Source of the DNA: Oscheius dolichura
Taxonomy: Eukaryota > Nematoda > Chromadorea > Rhabditida > Rhabditidae
NCBI GenBank assembly: GCA_932521035.1
Contig: OW051495.1
Span: 12,090,001 to 12,154,000 of the forward strand
DNA: 64,000 nt
Direction of reading: 5' to 3'
Shown here: piece by piece, positions 31,979 through 44,200 of the stretch
Layout: each line of letters begins with the position of its first letter
How positions within the stretch are numbered: the stretch's first letter is position 1
Made by a program: the position numbers and the translations under genes
Notes under the pieces: model-generated
Told to the model about the DNA's origin: nothing
Seen by the model: only the letters and a program-made list of their open reading frames with translations
Databases searched by the model: none

Positions 31979-33613
31979 TTACCCTATAAAAACAGAGATT
32001 AATCAATAGAAATAGTAAGGAGGGGTTTATAGGCATGAGTATCGGCCTTTTTCTAGCTATTATCCTCAAGAGGTTCGGCTAAAATCGGGCTTCTCAATGA
32101 TCGCAAAAGCCAATCGGTGTGAGACATTGCCGGCCGTGAAACAGGAAATTAATGGGTGAGAGATTGACTCTGGATGCAACGGGAGGAAGGTAGAGACAAA
32201 ATTGCTTGGAATTCTTCAATTAGTATCAACAAAAAAAGAAAATGACGAGGAGGGCAAGCTCTTGGGCCTCCAGACGCTCAGGAAGTTTGTACAGTGAAGA
32301 GCGGCATTCTTGGAAGGGACGGTGGGATTTTGCCTTCTTTTCACCTTCGGAGCAATTCACGCTGGCTTCTTTACTTGATCCATAAGATCAGGGAAAGTGG
32401 AATGAATAGGGTAAAAGTGATAGCCGCCATTGGAAAGCCCCCTAATGTTCTAAATGATCCTATAAGAAGAGGAAGTGAAACCAGAATGGAACCCGAACGG
32501 AAAATGGAAAATGCCTGGGGATTTCAAGCTGTTGGTTAATTTTAAGAGGCTGGACAGTGGGCGGAAGATCTTTTAAGTCTCTTAAAAGAAAACAATTGCC
32601 TATGGCGAACGGGAAGGGAAGACTATTGAAACAGGCAATTGGCTACGAGAGAAAAATCGGGCAAAGAAGAGAACAATAAAAACAAAAGAGACGATCGCCA
32701 GCTGTTTGGAGAACTTTTCCCCAATAAGATATCTCCCAATTGGGGGTGAAAAAGTACCCGCCAATGGCTAATGCCCCTTCCATTCCAGAGACTGTGAAGC
32801 AGCTAAAGCAAGTTGCAAATCAACGCGTGTCCAGAACATCCATCTCTATCCGCCGCCGAGGTTTGAAAGAGGATTATGCGGCATTCAATGGGCAGGGGAG
32901 ATAGTGGACAGGCACGGAAGGTGAAGGATTTTCTCCTTTCTTGAGATTGTAAAATGTAGGAATCGGAGCGGAGAGGAGAGGGGGGAGTCATGACGGCATG
33001 TCTCTTTTCAGCAAAAGGAAGGAAGGACGATATTTTTGAGACTGTCTCGTGCATAAATTTGGTTTCCAGTTCAAAGAAAAGGGGGTGTGGCAGGAAATGG
33101 ACAGTCTTGGACTGAGTTATAGTCCGTTCCCTATGGAAAAGGAGGGATTTTTTTCACTGGTTACCCCTGGAAAGCAGGACCATAAGATGCTCTCAAAGTA
33201 GGCTAGACCATTTAAAACACAAATGAAAGCCGCTTCGGGGCCAACGAAGAAATCGTGTCGGCTGCTTGGACTATTTCGATTTCTAAAAAAAGTAGCATCT
33301 CCCTTCACCTGCCTAGAAGTTCCGGGGCAATAAAATCCATCACGGGACAGCGGCAGAAGCTATTTGCCGTCGCTGGTGAGACACCAGTTTAAGTTCAAGC
33401 GAGTCCAACAAGTGGATAAAGAGCGAGGGTGAGAGGTCGAGATCTGGATGATGTCCACCCGCCTAATTGGAAAACTTGAAATTGGTGGCGGGATTTTGAA
33501 GCTTTTGAGGGGGCGGCAGCTGAACGCCGATTGAAGTTAAATGATACTGTTCCTCCAAAAGGCGAGGACGCTAGTTTGTGCTGTCGTTTCGGGACCAGCG
33601 AACGAAGATATCT
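31979..33613. other. gene-poor region
   Basis: About 1.6 kb with short ORFs only, none with domains or credible splice chains. A and G are over-represented on the + strand (for example 32200-32700). Nothing identified. Confidence 0.35.
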
Positions 33614-33955
33614 TTAGCGAGTCTCTATTAACAAATACACAATTTGGGGAGAGAAGAACTTCCCAGTTGATAGCAGCTCCCATCTTATGCTTTTATACGG
33701 AACACCAGCTGAAGGACTAGGCGGTGATCCATCTAAATGCCTCCCTACAGAGCACATTGCTCTGATCACTTTGAGATCAAAAATCACAAGAGAACCGTCG
33801 CAGTAATCCACGAATTTCTTGACAACTATCTTCTGTTGGCCCATGTGAGAGTTCATTCGGCTTTTCGGACTGCGCACTAAAATTGTATCCCAGCCCCTGT
33901 AATGACTATTATCTAAGCGATAAACGTCCTTGTTCCATTGGAGGAGAGGTGTTGA
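33614..33955 (-). CDS. possible exon of an unknown protein
   Basis: Open minus-strand reading frame of about 112 codons ending in TAA at 33614. It reads LLQWNKDVYRLDNSHYRGWD, then MGQQKIVVKKFVDYCDGSLV and GVPYKSIRWELLSTGKFF. Composition is protein-like, but no start with signal peptide and no partner exon were found. The upper limit is where the frame closes, not a start codon. Family not recognised. Confidence 0.3.
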   Translation of the reverse strand, partial: STPLLQWNKDVYRLDNSHYRGWDTILVRSPKSRMNSHMGQQKIVVKKFVDYCDGSLVIFDLKVIRAMCSVGRHLDGSPPSPSAGVPYKSIRWELLSTGKFFSPQIVYLLIETR

Positions 33956-34929
33956 AGATCATTAGGACAAAAAACAGAGAAGCCCGCTCGTGATGTCTGC
34001 CTGCTAGTGATGATGTCGTTCATTTCCAACGGCAATGCCTTTAAAGAACTGTGCGGCTTTCCTTCAACTGGACTTTTTCCGACCGACAGTGTCTTTTCTT
34101 CTCCACTTCGGTAGATCCATCACATACCGCTGGAAAGAGCTCAGCTCTATCGGTTGCTGTTGTTATCTCCGCAAGAATTAATTTCCTGCACCTTTTTTAC
34201 GCTGAAATAGGCCATATACAGGAGTTGAATTAACCGTTTCCAGTAGTTATAATTGAGTAATCTCTTCCCGGGCTTAGTCGGGGCGCAACGGACCGAAATT
34301 TCCACTAGGATGAGCATACGATAGCTCATTCGATTCGTCTCATCGAGCTGGTCAAGGGGAGCCAGGGCTAGTTGCCAGAGCTCTTCCTATGCACCACAAC
34401 CAGGGCGAAAAAAGGAAATGGAAGATTTGAATTTTCGAAATCCTCTCCCCAGGACCTTTGAGGGTTGGAGGCTTGGAAATCGCCTGTTTGAGCCGGGTCT
34501 TGTGTTCTCCCCCCTAAAACAACTCTGGCGAAGAAGATCTAATAGAGAAATTCACAAAAATGGAACGTGAATGTTTCATAAGACTATCCATACTCGGACA
34601 AAAGTCACCATGTTTCATTGAATAGAACAGTTTTCCAAGAGCTCAAGAGGACCCGCCAAGTGGCGCCTATCCTTGCCCCTCCGTAAGAACTAAGAATTAA
34701 CTATGTTTTTATTTATCTTTTCCATATTTTCCACAACAAATAGACAGAGATTGTAATCATAAGATTGAGAGAGACTTATTACGCTAGCGCTAATTATTTG
34801 TACACACATATATAGAAATGTAGACAAATATATAGGCAGTCGGTGAGTAGAATGCGGGTGAGAAGGAGACTAATACAGTTATGTACAGTTAACCATTCTT
34901 TCTTCTTCTTTTCGGGGTCTTCTCTCCTA
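33956..34929. other. intergenic region
   Basis: No coding exon recognised. Contains AT-rich stretches around 34700-34850 with short ATATA runs. Confidence 0.35.
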
Positions 34930-35721
34930 TCATTGTTGTTGTCGGGCTGCTTCCCTCTCGGCCTTTTGGATTTCGGCTTCTTCTATCAGAATTGTGGTTA
35001 TGTACTTGCGGAGGTTCTCGTTACAGTCCAGGGAATCTGAAAATTGGAATTTAATTAAACCGCGGCACCAAAATCTTTGTTCCCAACCAAATATTTGACT
35101 CCAGCGGGAGAGGCCCCCGTCTGCCTACAGTAAGTAACACGGCTCGCCACTTTAAAAGGCCAAAGATGTGAAGTATGACTGGCCAAACTTTAACTACCGT
35201 ACTCTGTTGAATACAAGTCGTGACACTTCTATTCCTCCCCGCGGAACCGTTTATCAAGGAAAACGGTATGGTTCCTTGATTTTAGACTGTTTCTAGCCTA
35301 GAAACTTTCTAGGGAGTGATCAGAATTCTACCGATTTTTAGGGTTACTAGTCCCCCGTAACGATTTATACCGTACCTTTGCTGCTACTGTCGTCCTCTTC
35401 AATCTCTTCCATCGGATACTCCTCTCCGTCTTGGTTGTTACGCGAGAAGGCCTTCTTCTTGATGACCTCATGCCACAGTTTGACACCGTCAATTTCATCT
35501 ACCAATTTGCCGTCGATCAGGAGCTTTCCACCTTGAAAATTTTGATTTTCTGACTCTCAAAGGAATAAAATACCTTCGCTGTAGGTTACGGTAGGCTTCC
35601 TCTTCACCTCGGTGAAGGCGTTGGTCTGTTCGAGGCTTTCCTGCTTGCGGATACGATTTTCTTCTCTAGAGGCGTAGAATTCGATATTGTCGCGGGTTGA
35701 ACTGTTCATTATTCCTATCAT
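34930..35721 (-). CDS. small charged protein of unknown family
   Basis: Three exons with consistent phases, 35574-35721, 35376-35531 and 34930-35036, encode 136 residues. The start MIGIMNSSTRDNIEFYASRE lies shortly after a CCCTTTCAG acceptor, a likely trans-splice site. Then KRKPTVTYSEGGKLLIDGKL, VDEIDGVKLWHEVIKKKAFS, an acidic block EEYPMEEIEEDDSSSK, and a helical end NLRKYITTILIEEAEIQKAE ending in RQQQ. No signal peptide or membrane segment, so intracellular. Both introns are phase 1 with good sites, so the gene model is sound, but I do not recognise the family. The end could form a short coiled coil. Confidence 0.7.
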
Positions 35722-38700
35722 GGTTGCTGACGGTGCTGAAAGGGAGAACATTAGGTGAAATTCATTAAAATAGAGAGAAGGAAGTGGTTTAAACTGGAAA
35801 CGTAGAAAGAATGAGGGGAACTGGGAGGAAATGAGGGGAAATCTAAAGCGAACAGGGTTTCCGGGACTAAAATAGGATACACTTCAAGTAGATCCTCTAG
35901 AAATTATATGGTAAGCCTTTTTGGTTCCGAAAAAGGGACTGAGATTTGGGTCTTGCAAGGAAAACTGTTGTAGAAGAGGTAAACACCCAGAAAGAGGAAG
36001 AGTAACGGCCAACATTGAACTACTTGAATAGGTAAAAGACGATGACAAATGACAAATGGTTTAAAAGTCAAACAGAAACGGGAACCTGCTCTTCTTTTAT
36101 ACGGGTGGAGGAGAGGTGGAGGGAAAAGGAACCACTTGACATCCCCTTGCGCGAGAGATTCTTCAAAACCCAAAAAGACTTCTACGCCAAGGTTATATTG
36201 TCCCCAGTGCGTCGGGTAGCTGCGTCATAATTTGAGAAAGCGACCAGCTGAAGTGGAGGAGGGAAAAAGACAACAAGAGGATGGGTGAATAAGAGGAGAA
36301 TCTTTGGCTTTTTAACATAAAATTGCATGTTTATTTGGTCACTTATAGTCCAGAAAGAAAGGGGGACTTTGCACGATGAACAAGGCTGAACTGGTTCTTT
36401 TAAAGGATTGGGCCCAGGAGACACTCTAAATAGCACGAGGGAAAGGGGAAGACCATAAAATAGTAGTAAAACAGAGTTTCGACACTACTGGCTGACTGAT
36501 TTGACATCTGACAAGGTAATTTGATGTTTTCTGTCATAATATGACAGACGTAGGAAAACGGCAAATGAGACAGGAAAGCCATGTGGTCAGGCTGTGGGAG
36601 AAGAAACCACAGACGACATTAAAAGAGCTTGTTTTTTGGGCGGTGGACTGTGGTCAGTTTTGGAAGATACGGGACTCCAAATTACGCCACCTGAAGCGCA
36701 AAAAATCGTAAAATGTTTAGGACCCTCCGTCTAGTCTCAGAAATTGGGAAGATCTGGCCGTAAAGCGCGGAAAACGGCATTGTTTCGTTGCATTGGATCT
36801 TTTGGGAGGAAGTAAAACTTTACTTCCTTCTTTCCGCTGTGGGGCCCGATGGGAAAAATTGAGAAAACTATGGGCTGTTTACAAAAAATGGGGCGCAATA
36901 CCGATCACTGTTGCCCAAAAGGTCCCGCACGGAAGGTACGGTAACCCATCATCTTGAAAATTGTGAGAAAGTGTTTTAGTCCCAGAAGAAAAAAATAGTG
37001 AGAAAGTCGCCTGTCCGTCTCCCTCTCCCTTTCTCCATTTCCCATATTTGCCCCTTTATAACAACGATTTCGCCCTTTTCTTCCCTTCGCTACACTGTAA
37101 TGATAACTGCGGGAGTTCAATTTCAAGAAGTCAGCTGCTGGCCGCCGACGAACTGTTTACAAAAATAGCAGTGGTTCACTTGTCCAAGACAATTCCCTGT
37201 TTTGCTCTTTCTCTGGGTATGAAACAATGGATTTTTGAGATTGAGGGGGGCGTAGTCTTTCCTCTTTCGTGTTTACGGTTCGCGGTAACGAAATATAAAA
37301 GTAGAGCTAATTACAGTAGGCTTCCGTTTGGACAGTGTGCAAGGTCAGTCAACTACAGAGAACGGTTTTCCTCCGAAAATGTTGGGAAAGAGGGAGGGGA
37401 AGGAGGAAACGATGACGAAGGCGGTCAGTTCCCCGAATAAGCCGCAACTGTAGACTGAATTCACTTCTTTTTAGAGCAAATTTGACTAACAAAAGGCCTT
37501 GCAAAGAAGTCTACAAAAACAAAAATTGCCGTCCAGCCCCCAGTAAGAGAAAAAGAAGGACAGTCTCCCGAAGTAGTCTCCAAGAGTGCGGTCAGTCACA
37601 CGCCTCCCATTTGTATCCATTTAAAAGGGGTTGTTTACAAGAGCTAGTTAAACGGAAAGATCACAGTCCTAGGCGCAGACAGTGGTCGCATTTCTGGGCA
37701 TAGATCGTTACGTAGTTACTGGGAAGAGTAACGGTAGTTCCTTGCAAAGGTTGAGCAAAAGAACCAGAAAGATTCCCGATAGCTGCCATGGGCTTCACCA
37801 AAGTGTCTAGAGCATTTTGCTGCTGGTGGCAGCAGAAGAGAAGATATATACACTGGGAACATTATAAAGGCTCCGTTCTTAAAAGGAGGAGAAGGATGGC
37901 TTTGAATGTGTATACAAATAAACAGAAGGGAAGCAAAGAAAACGTTCCGGAACGACCATACAGCGGAAAGAGAGCGACTTTTTGGGTCCGGGATGTCTAC
38001 GTCACGCGACAGCTTGAGCAATGACCGTCTTCCCCCGTCTACTCCCGCGAAAGAACAGTTACTAGTCCGCTAATAGAAAAAGTTTGAACTGATAAGGGTT
38101 TACCTCAAATTTTGAACGTAAGCAATTTTTTTGCGATTGCTAACATTAAAAAGTTGAAAATGACTTTCTCCCTAAACTTCGATGAAAAAAATATGATCAG
38201 CTGTTTATGTTTTGATCACCGAGTACCCGCCACAGACGGATTGTAACGAGGAAACCTTGGCTGGCGATGTGTGTGTGTGTGTGTGCTAGTTTAGAAACCG
38301 TAGGACAGAAAGAGAGGAGGCCGGTTTAGATGTCGAAGAAATGCTCACCCATGTGATCTGCTGGAATAAAAGAGAAAAGAGGAAAAATGGATTTTTATAA
38401 GACTAGGACCAAATTTATGGCAATCGGTAATAGAGAGACGTCTATCCTTTTTTTTTCGTTCCATGATCCTGTACGGATTCCGCCAAACTTGACTTCTGAC
38501 CGTCGTCTTCGAGAAAAACCCACGAGGTCAAGAAATAATGTCAGCGACCCAGAATTTCCTTGTTTCGTAGGTGCGAACAGTTCTGCAGGCAATAAATCAA
38601 GGCAGTCTCGTGATTTTACTGCTGTATTTTTCCAGATTCTCAAAAAAGGCAAAGTGGAGGATAGGATGGCCCTAAGTTGGTATAAAAAAAGGCAAACAGA

Positions 38701-39127
38701 AAGGAGAAAAGGACTATTGGGAGATAAATATGTTTACCATTCGCTTCCATTTGCTGCAAATGTTTGGATCAAACAACTTCTGTCAGCTGAAAAGTGATCG
38801 AAGACAAACAGGCGTCCAATAAATTGCTATGAGAAAACTGACAATAATAGGGTGAACCTGGTTCAGTAATTTTCCCTGTAATCCAGATTGATTCGCCTCG
38901 GGCTAGGGAAAAATCATAAGAATAAAAAGCTTGATTAAAGTACGAACAGTCTGATAGAAGGCTTGATTAAAACTGGCCTTGAGGACGTTTCACAGTGATA
39001 CTGGTTAGAAAAGAAAAGAAAATGTTCGTATTTTAATCAAGTTGTCAGACATTCTCATAAGTTTTTTCATGGCTGAACTTGATATAAAAGGAGCCAACCA
39101 ATAGTGAAAGTTAGAAGCACATCCAGA
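35722..39127. other. long gene-poor region
   Basis: 3.4 kb with many short opposing ORFs (the longest are 130 and 136 codons on the + strand near 37048 and 38387), none with domains, signal peptides or joinable exons. A (TG)n run lies at about 38268-38286. Possibly regulatory or repeat-derived; nothing definite. Confidence 0.4.
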
Positions 39128-40252
39128 ATGCTGCTCCTTCTCCCTCTCCTTGTCGGATTTTCCGATGGATGCAACAGAGTGCCCAAGACGGTCACTTTGG
39201 AGGATAATACGCAAATCCAGCTGATGGATCCCTCGTTCCTCACGATTCCTAAACTGGTGCTCGAGGAGGGAGTCGACGCTATCCGAGATGGCGTCGAATA
39301 TCCACCCTTGTTTGTTGATCCAACTAAAAAGTGGGAGAAATGTTTAGCTTCGACCTCTCCCAGGCGTACCCCGAATGCAATATACGTCGCGTCTTCTATC
39401 AGGGACCTTGTGGTATCAATTTCTTTTTCTGTCGAACATGAAAAACTTTTCTAGGAAGTTGCTGGGCCGTCGCTACAGCTACCGCCCTCTCGGATGCCGT
39501 TTGCGTCCAGACGGGCAGACCGTTCGAGTATTCGCCCGCCGATGCACTCGACTGTTGTGGCGATTACTGTGGCGATTATCATGGCGGTTCTCCATTCAAC
39601 GCTTTCAAGTATTTCGTAAAGAACGGATCTATTTCAGGAGGGTACAATGGACGCAGTGTAGAGAGAGCACAAAAATCCAATAAAAGACCCAATATTTAGG
39701 ATGGATGTTATCCATACTGGAACTCTTACGGCTACGCGGATTCATGCCCAGCGGCTCCTGTCTGCCATAGGACTGATAACGGCTGCACTCCAAGCTATTT
39801 ACGTTTGTTAAAGAGTCTCTAGTTTTATCTTGGTTTAAAGCCAAGGCTGTGAAAGCCACCATGGGTATGCAGGGAATTCAACAACTGCTCTATGATTACA
39901 AAGCTCCAGTCGTTGTGGCAATCCACACCAACAGTGACATCTATAACTACAAAGGTGGAATAGTCTCTGAGGTTGCTGGACGCACAGTAGTTTAAATGGT
40001 TGTGAGTTATTTAGGTTGACCCAGGTAAAAAAGCGCCTTGAAAGTCATCGGATGGGGGCAAGATATGGAAAACAAGAATGAGGAGTATTGGATTATTGTC
40101 AACTCATGGGGAAGCAGCTGGGGAACGAACGGTATAGCGCCTCTCTCCCCCATAAAAAAGAGACTTATTTTTATAGGAACAATGCTTCTCCGACGTGGGC
40201 GAAATGATTTCAACCTAGAACTCGGAATGGGCGGCGCCACTGTGGTATTCTA
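39128..40252 (+). pseudogene. cathepsin-B-like cysteine protease, apparently decayed
   Basis: Clear papain-family C1 (cathepsin B-like) sequence with a signal peptide (MLLLLPLLVGFSDG). The active-site exon reads FDLSQAYPECNIRR, then VFYQGPCG joined across an intron to SCWAVATATALSD, so the catalytic Cys is present. Later pieces: LDCCGDYCGDYHGGSPFN, ATMGMQGIQQLLYDYKAPVV, ALKVIGWGQDM and EYWIIVNSWGSSWGTNG, with the catalytic Asn. Signs of decay: the signal-peptide exon does not stay in frame with FDLSQ near 39340; the catalytic His, expected just before ALKVIGWG, is replaced by an AGC codon after an in-frame TAA; and the family NECGIE reads NDFNLE. A hidden small exon could rescue the His, so a live divergent gene is not fully excluded. 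Confidence 0.65.
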
Positions 40253-41231
40253 GAGACTAAACGAAATTACATGAATAAATTATTGTCTGCCTCCCGTTTC
40301 ACTTCAGTCCAAATATTATATTAATTAGTTCGTGTCGGGAAGGAATTTTTGTACTGTACTGTACGGAAACATAGGGCTGTCACAGGGCCGGGCGAGATTT
40401 TTGCTCCCCGTTGACAACTCTGATTTTACCAGGTTTAAAAACGAGAAAAGGAACAAAATAATGCTGCCAAGGAGGCTGTCGTCGAGCTGGTCAAGTAGAG
40501 CCATCAATGGGGATCGGAGAAAAGAAGGCAAAGAAAAAGAGGAAAAGGAGTCTGTCTAGGGTCTAGGCGAGACCTGAGAAATACTGCCACAAGATCGTTG
40601 CATTGGGAAAAAGACAAAAGGCAAAAGAAACAACAAAAAGTACTGCCCTCTTCTTCCTTGTCAACAACCGCCCAACAATCGTAAAGTAAAGCGTCATTGA
40701 GTCAGTGAGACGCCAAAAAGGGCAAGAGAGGAATCGTCAGGACGGAAATAAAACTGTACAGTACCAGCCATTTGGCCAATTAATTGTTTTGCAGTTGGTG
40801 AAGGGTTCCTTATTGGAGAGGGAGGCGAGTATTTTGGGAAAACAATAGAAAAAGAAGACAGTAAAGTTACGATCAATGGGGTGGAAGGCAGGAGAGGAGA
40901 TTGTCACCTGATATTGTTGTATGTTAGGCTTAGGCTTCTAAATAGAACTCCGAAAATTGGATCTTTCACGCGAACTTCGAAAGACCAACGTCTCTGTCCC
41001 TGCGAGCAGTTACAGGGCATAATTGAGGATCTCCAGTCTTTCTAGATAGTTCCTTATCTTGTTTTTACTTCAGTTGGCTTCTTGTTCTCTCTTTCTTCTT
41101 AAAACTATGCGCTCGTATCTTTTTCTGACCGCGACATGCGCTTTGGGTAACTTGCCCCGAGGCCACTTGACCGCCCCCCAGCATGAGATGCCTGCCTTTG
41201 TTACGGCGTCGCATTTCGATCTTTCAACATA
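40253..41231. other. intergenic region before the ground-like/Hog gene
   Basis: No coding exon seen. Contains GTACTGTACTGTACGG near 40350 and TTAGGCTTAGGC near 40925. The part just before 41232 should hold the promoter of the Hedgehog-related gene. Confidence 0.35.
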
Positions 41232-44200
41232 ATGCGATTATTTTTTCTATTATTTCTATTATTTTTAACGCCAGAGGGGCATAACCCGAAACAGAAGCAG
41301 ACCCAGCCGAAGAGAGTTAAAATAGACCGGAGGCAGGCTAACTGCGCCGGACGACTCTCCTCCGGTAAATTTGGGCTGGTCCCGCCACGAAAACATCTAT
41401 TTCAGCGAATTCTACAATACCTATTGCTATTTCTGGTTCTATTTGTTGTAATAGTGATATCGAGGGCGCTCTACAAAGTGCAACAGTAGGAGATAATGAT
41501 GAAAGCTTAGGAGATGCGGCCAGGGTCAGTACAAGGGGGAATCCCGGGGATGGTTCATCAAGAAACAAAACTTCCCTTTGCTGTCCTTGATCTGCTTGCG
41601 TCAAATGTTGTTATCAAAGAGGTTGATGGTCTCTTCGCTTGCGTGAGAGAGGGGGGTTCATCGAGAGTAAAATGGGCCGGTTAGCTGTCGTTCTCTGACG
41701 GAAATAGACACTTTATTGGTAGTAGAGTCAGGGCCGTTAGAAAAAGGAGGAATTTGGAGGGGGTAGACCTTTAATTTCAACTTTTTGAGTAGGCTAACAT
41801 TTGAAAAGGGTTGTAATTACAGTAATTTCGCTATAAAACTGCTATATCTCCCCCGCAAGGCCAATCGCATCCCCTGTTTGGCCAAAAATTGGCATTTCTC
41901 CATTTTTTCCAGTTAAAATTAAAGAAACCAGTCTTTTCTTTCAGAAAATCCAAAAAGAAATCCAGCGCCAGTTCCGGCATTCATTTGAAATAATAATCAG
42001 TCATGATGACTTCGCTGCCAGTTCATATTATGGCGGCCAACGAATGTGCAAGTCCTCCCACAATGGTTACCATCTCCTGGCTTATGAGACGCCCGTGTCG
42101 GTGACGTTTTGTCTTTATTGGTAATTTAGTACTTTTAGTATCATTTAAATACAAAAAGAGAAGCTTTTTTTGCTGCTCTAGACGCTCAAGAGACGCTAGG
42201 CTCGACCCCAGAAATCAGCAGGGGTCATTTCCAAGACTATCGAATGGATCACTTGGCTGGAGAAGCGACAGCCTCCATCCAACCGAAGCCAAAAATCGCC
42301 AGAGCCAGATTTTTCAATTCCAAACCAGGTAAGCACTTTATGTTTATCTTTCTTGTGGAGGATTATTCATAGAACAGCGCTTGATTGCTTGAAAAGGATT
42401 GCCTCTTTTTAAGCACGGAACAGATCTCGTTCCCAGTGTTGCGCGCATTGCCAATCATGAATGAGAAACTCCGATTCGTGGACGGAAGGGAGGGGAGAGA
42501 GAGAGAGAGAAGGATAGATAGAGCGGGTTCCACCACCTTTCCGTAGTCGTTATCAATAATTGTGACATACGGGGATTAGAGAAGGGGGTTGGAGGATTAT
42601 CAATAACTTGAGTTTTTATTTTAAAATGGACGGAAGACGGACAGAGAACCTGGAACATTTGTGCACGGGTCCCCCAACGATTGCGGGGTCAGTTTTCTCG
42701 CTTCGAGACCTATTCCTGAACCTCAGCTCCCTTTTTCAGGAGAGAATACCTTCCTCCGTCAGGGGCCTGGCCTCGAAGACAATTCTCTTCTGCCTTCCAA
42801 TACCCATTGTGATCGAGGCAACCGTGGCGGTAACAAATGTTGCAGTGGTGCTATCCACGAAGTCATGGAAGCCGTTCTCGGTGAAGCAGCTACCAGTCCG
42901 GATTTCGATGACGGAAAGAAAGCTCCCGGTGTTGTGGCAAACGTAAACCACTTTTTCGAGTCAGTTACTAAATTTTAAAGGTCTAGATGATAAAACGACG
43001 GATCCAGCAGAGATTTGGCCGTGTTTTTGAAATAATCGTCTCGAGAGGGGACTTTGCTCATGCTTCTCACGAAATTGGGGATTATATTTGTAAGGTGGAG
43101 AGTCATGGAATGCATCTAATGGCTTACGAGACTCCAGACCAGTTCCGTGTAAGTTCTTACCTTAGTTTTCGCTATAGGACCTATTTTTTACAGTATTTCC
43201 CGTTTGATCTAGCAGCAGAGAAGAAGTTTTCCTCCCTGTCGGATAAAGAACCTCTGGGTACCCAGGATCTAACTCTCCCTGGTCAACGGCCGGCAACAGA
43301 AGATCTTCAACTAGAAACTGGAGGAGAGAGAGCCGGCTTTCCTAAAGGGTCTCATTGCCACGAGGGGGAAAGATTAGGTATACTGTAGCTCTTATTTTCG
43401 GAAGAACCAACATTTCAGGCTCCCGATGCTGTAACCTCGAGCTTTTCCAAGTTATGTACAGTACTGTAAAAGAAATGAAAGGGGACGATACTTTTAATAC
43501 CTTCGACAGGAGAACAATAGCTACAGTAAACCACATAGTAGACAAACAGCCTTTAATTGTTAGAAAATCCGCGATTCCGCCGAAGATGGCCTGGATTCTG
43601 CCCACAATGTGATTGTTTCGGGTGATGATTTTGTTGTTTCGAGTCACGTGGATCAGGATAGCTTTTGTAAATTCCGAGTGGACCATTATTATATTGCTGC
43701 TTGGGAAACACCGGAGAATTTCATGAAAGGAGTGGATCAGTACGCGGATAATGGATTTACTTCGTTCATTGGATGTAGTCAAAATATTCAGAGCATTGAA
43801 GGTGAGAGAGGAAGGGATATAAAACCCGCAGATCCCGGAAAGATTCTCAAAATGTGTCTTATGGCCCATTTCCACCGGAAAGGGAAGGCGCTGTGGGACC
43901 AATTGGCATCAAAATCTCAAAATCTCTTGATTTTCAAGGGGGTTTCCAAAAGCGCGAAAGGAAATTCCTTTCATTTTCGTTGGAGATCGTGAGATATTGC
44001 CTTTTTTCAGGAGTTGCTTGTTGCAATGGCTACCTGCGCTATGTTATGACCAGAGCTATCGACGAGACCACGAAGGGCAACTACCGCTGGACCAATACAG
44101 ACTCCGTGGCCAGGGTAAGACAGCACTATTTATTGTTATGTTTCTCCTTTACCCCATCTTTCTGTCCGTAGTCTTGTCTCTTTAGTTTGATCATTGCCTT

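Noticed and set aside
37048-37440. 130-codon plus-strand ORF
   Set aside because: No domain, atypical composition, and no splice partner or signal peptide.
38268-38286. Simple (TG)n and (GA)n runs here and at 42493-42510 and 49443-49467
   Set aside because: Ordinary microsatellites, not signs of a CRISPR array or other system. No CRISPR-like regularly spaced repeats occur in the window.
40923-40938. TTAGGCTTAGGC, nematode telomere-type repeat
   Set aside because: Only two units, easily chance; not an interstitial telomere array.
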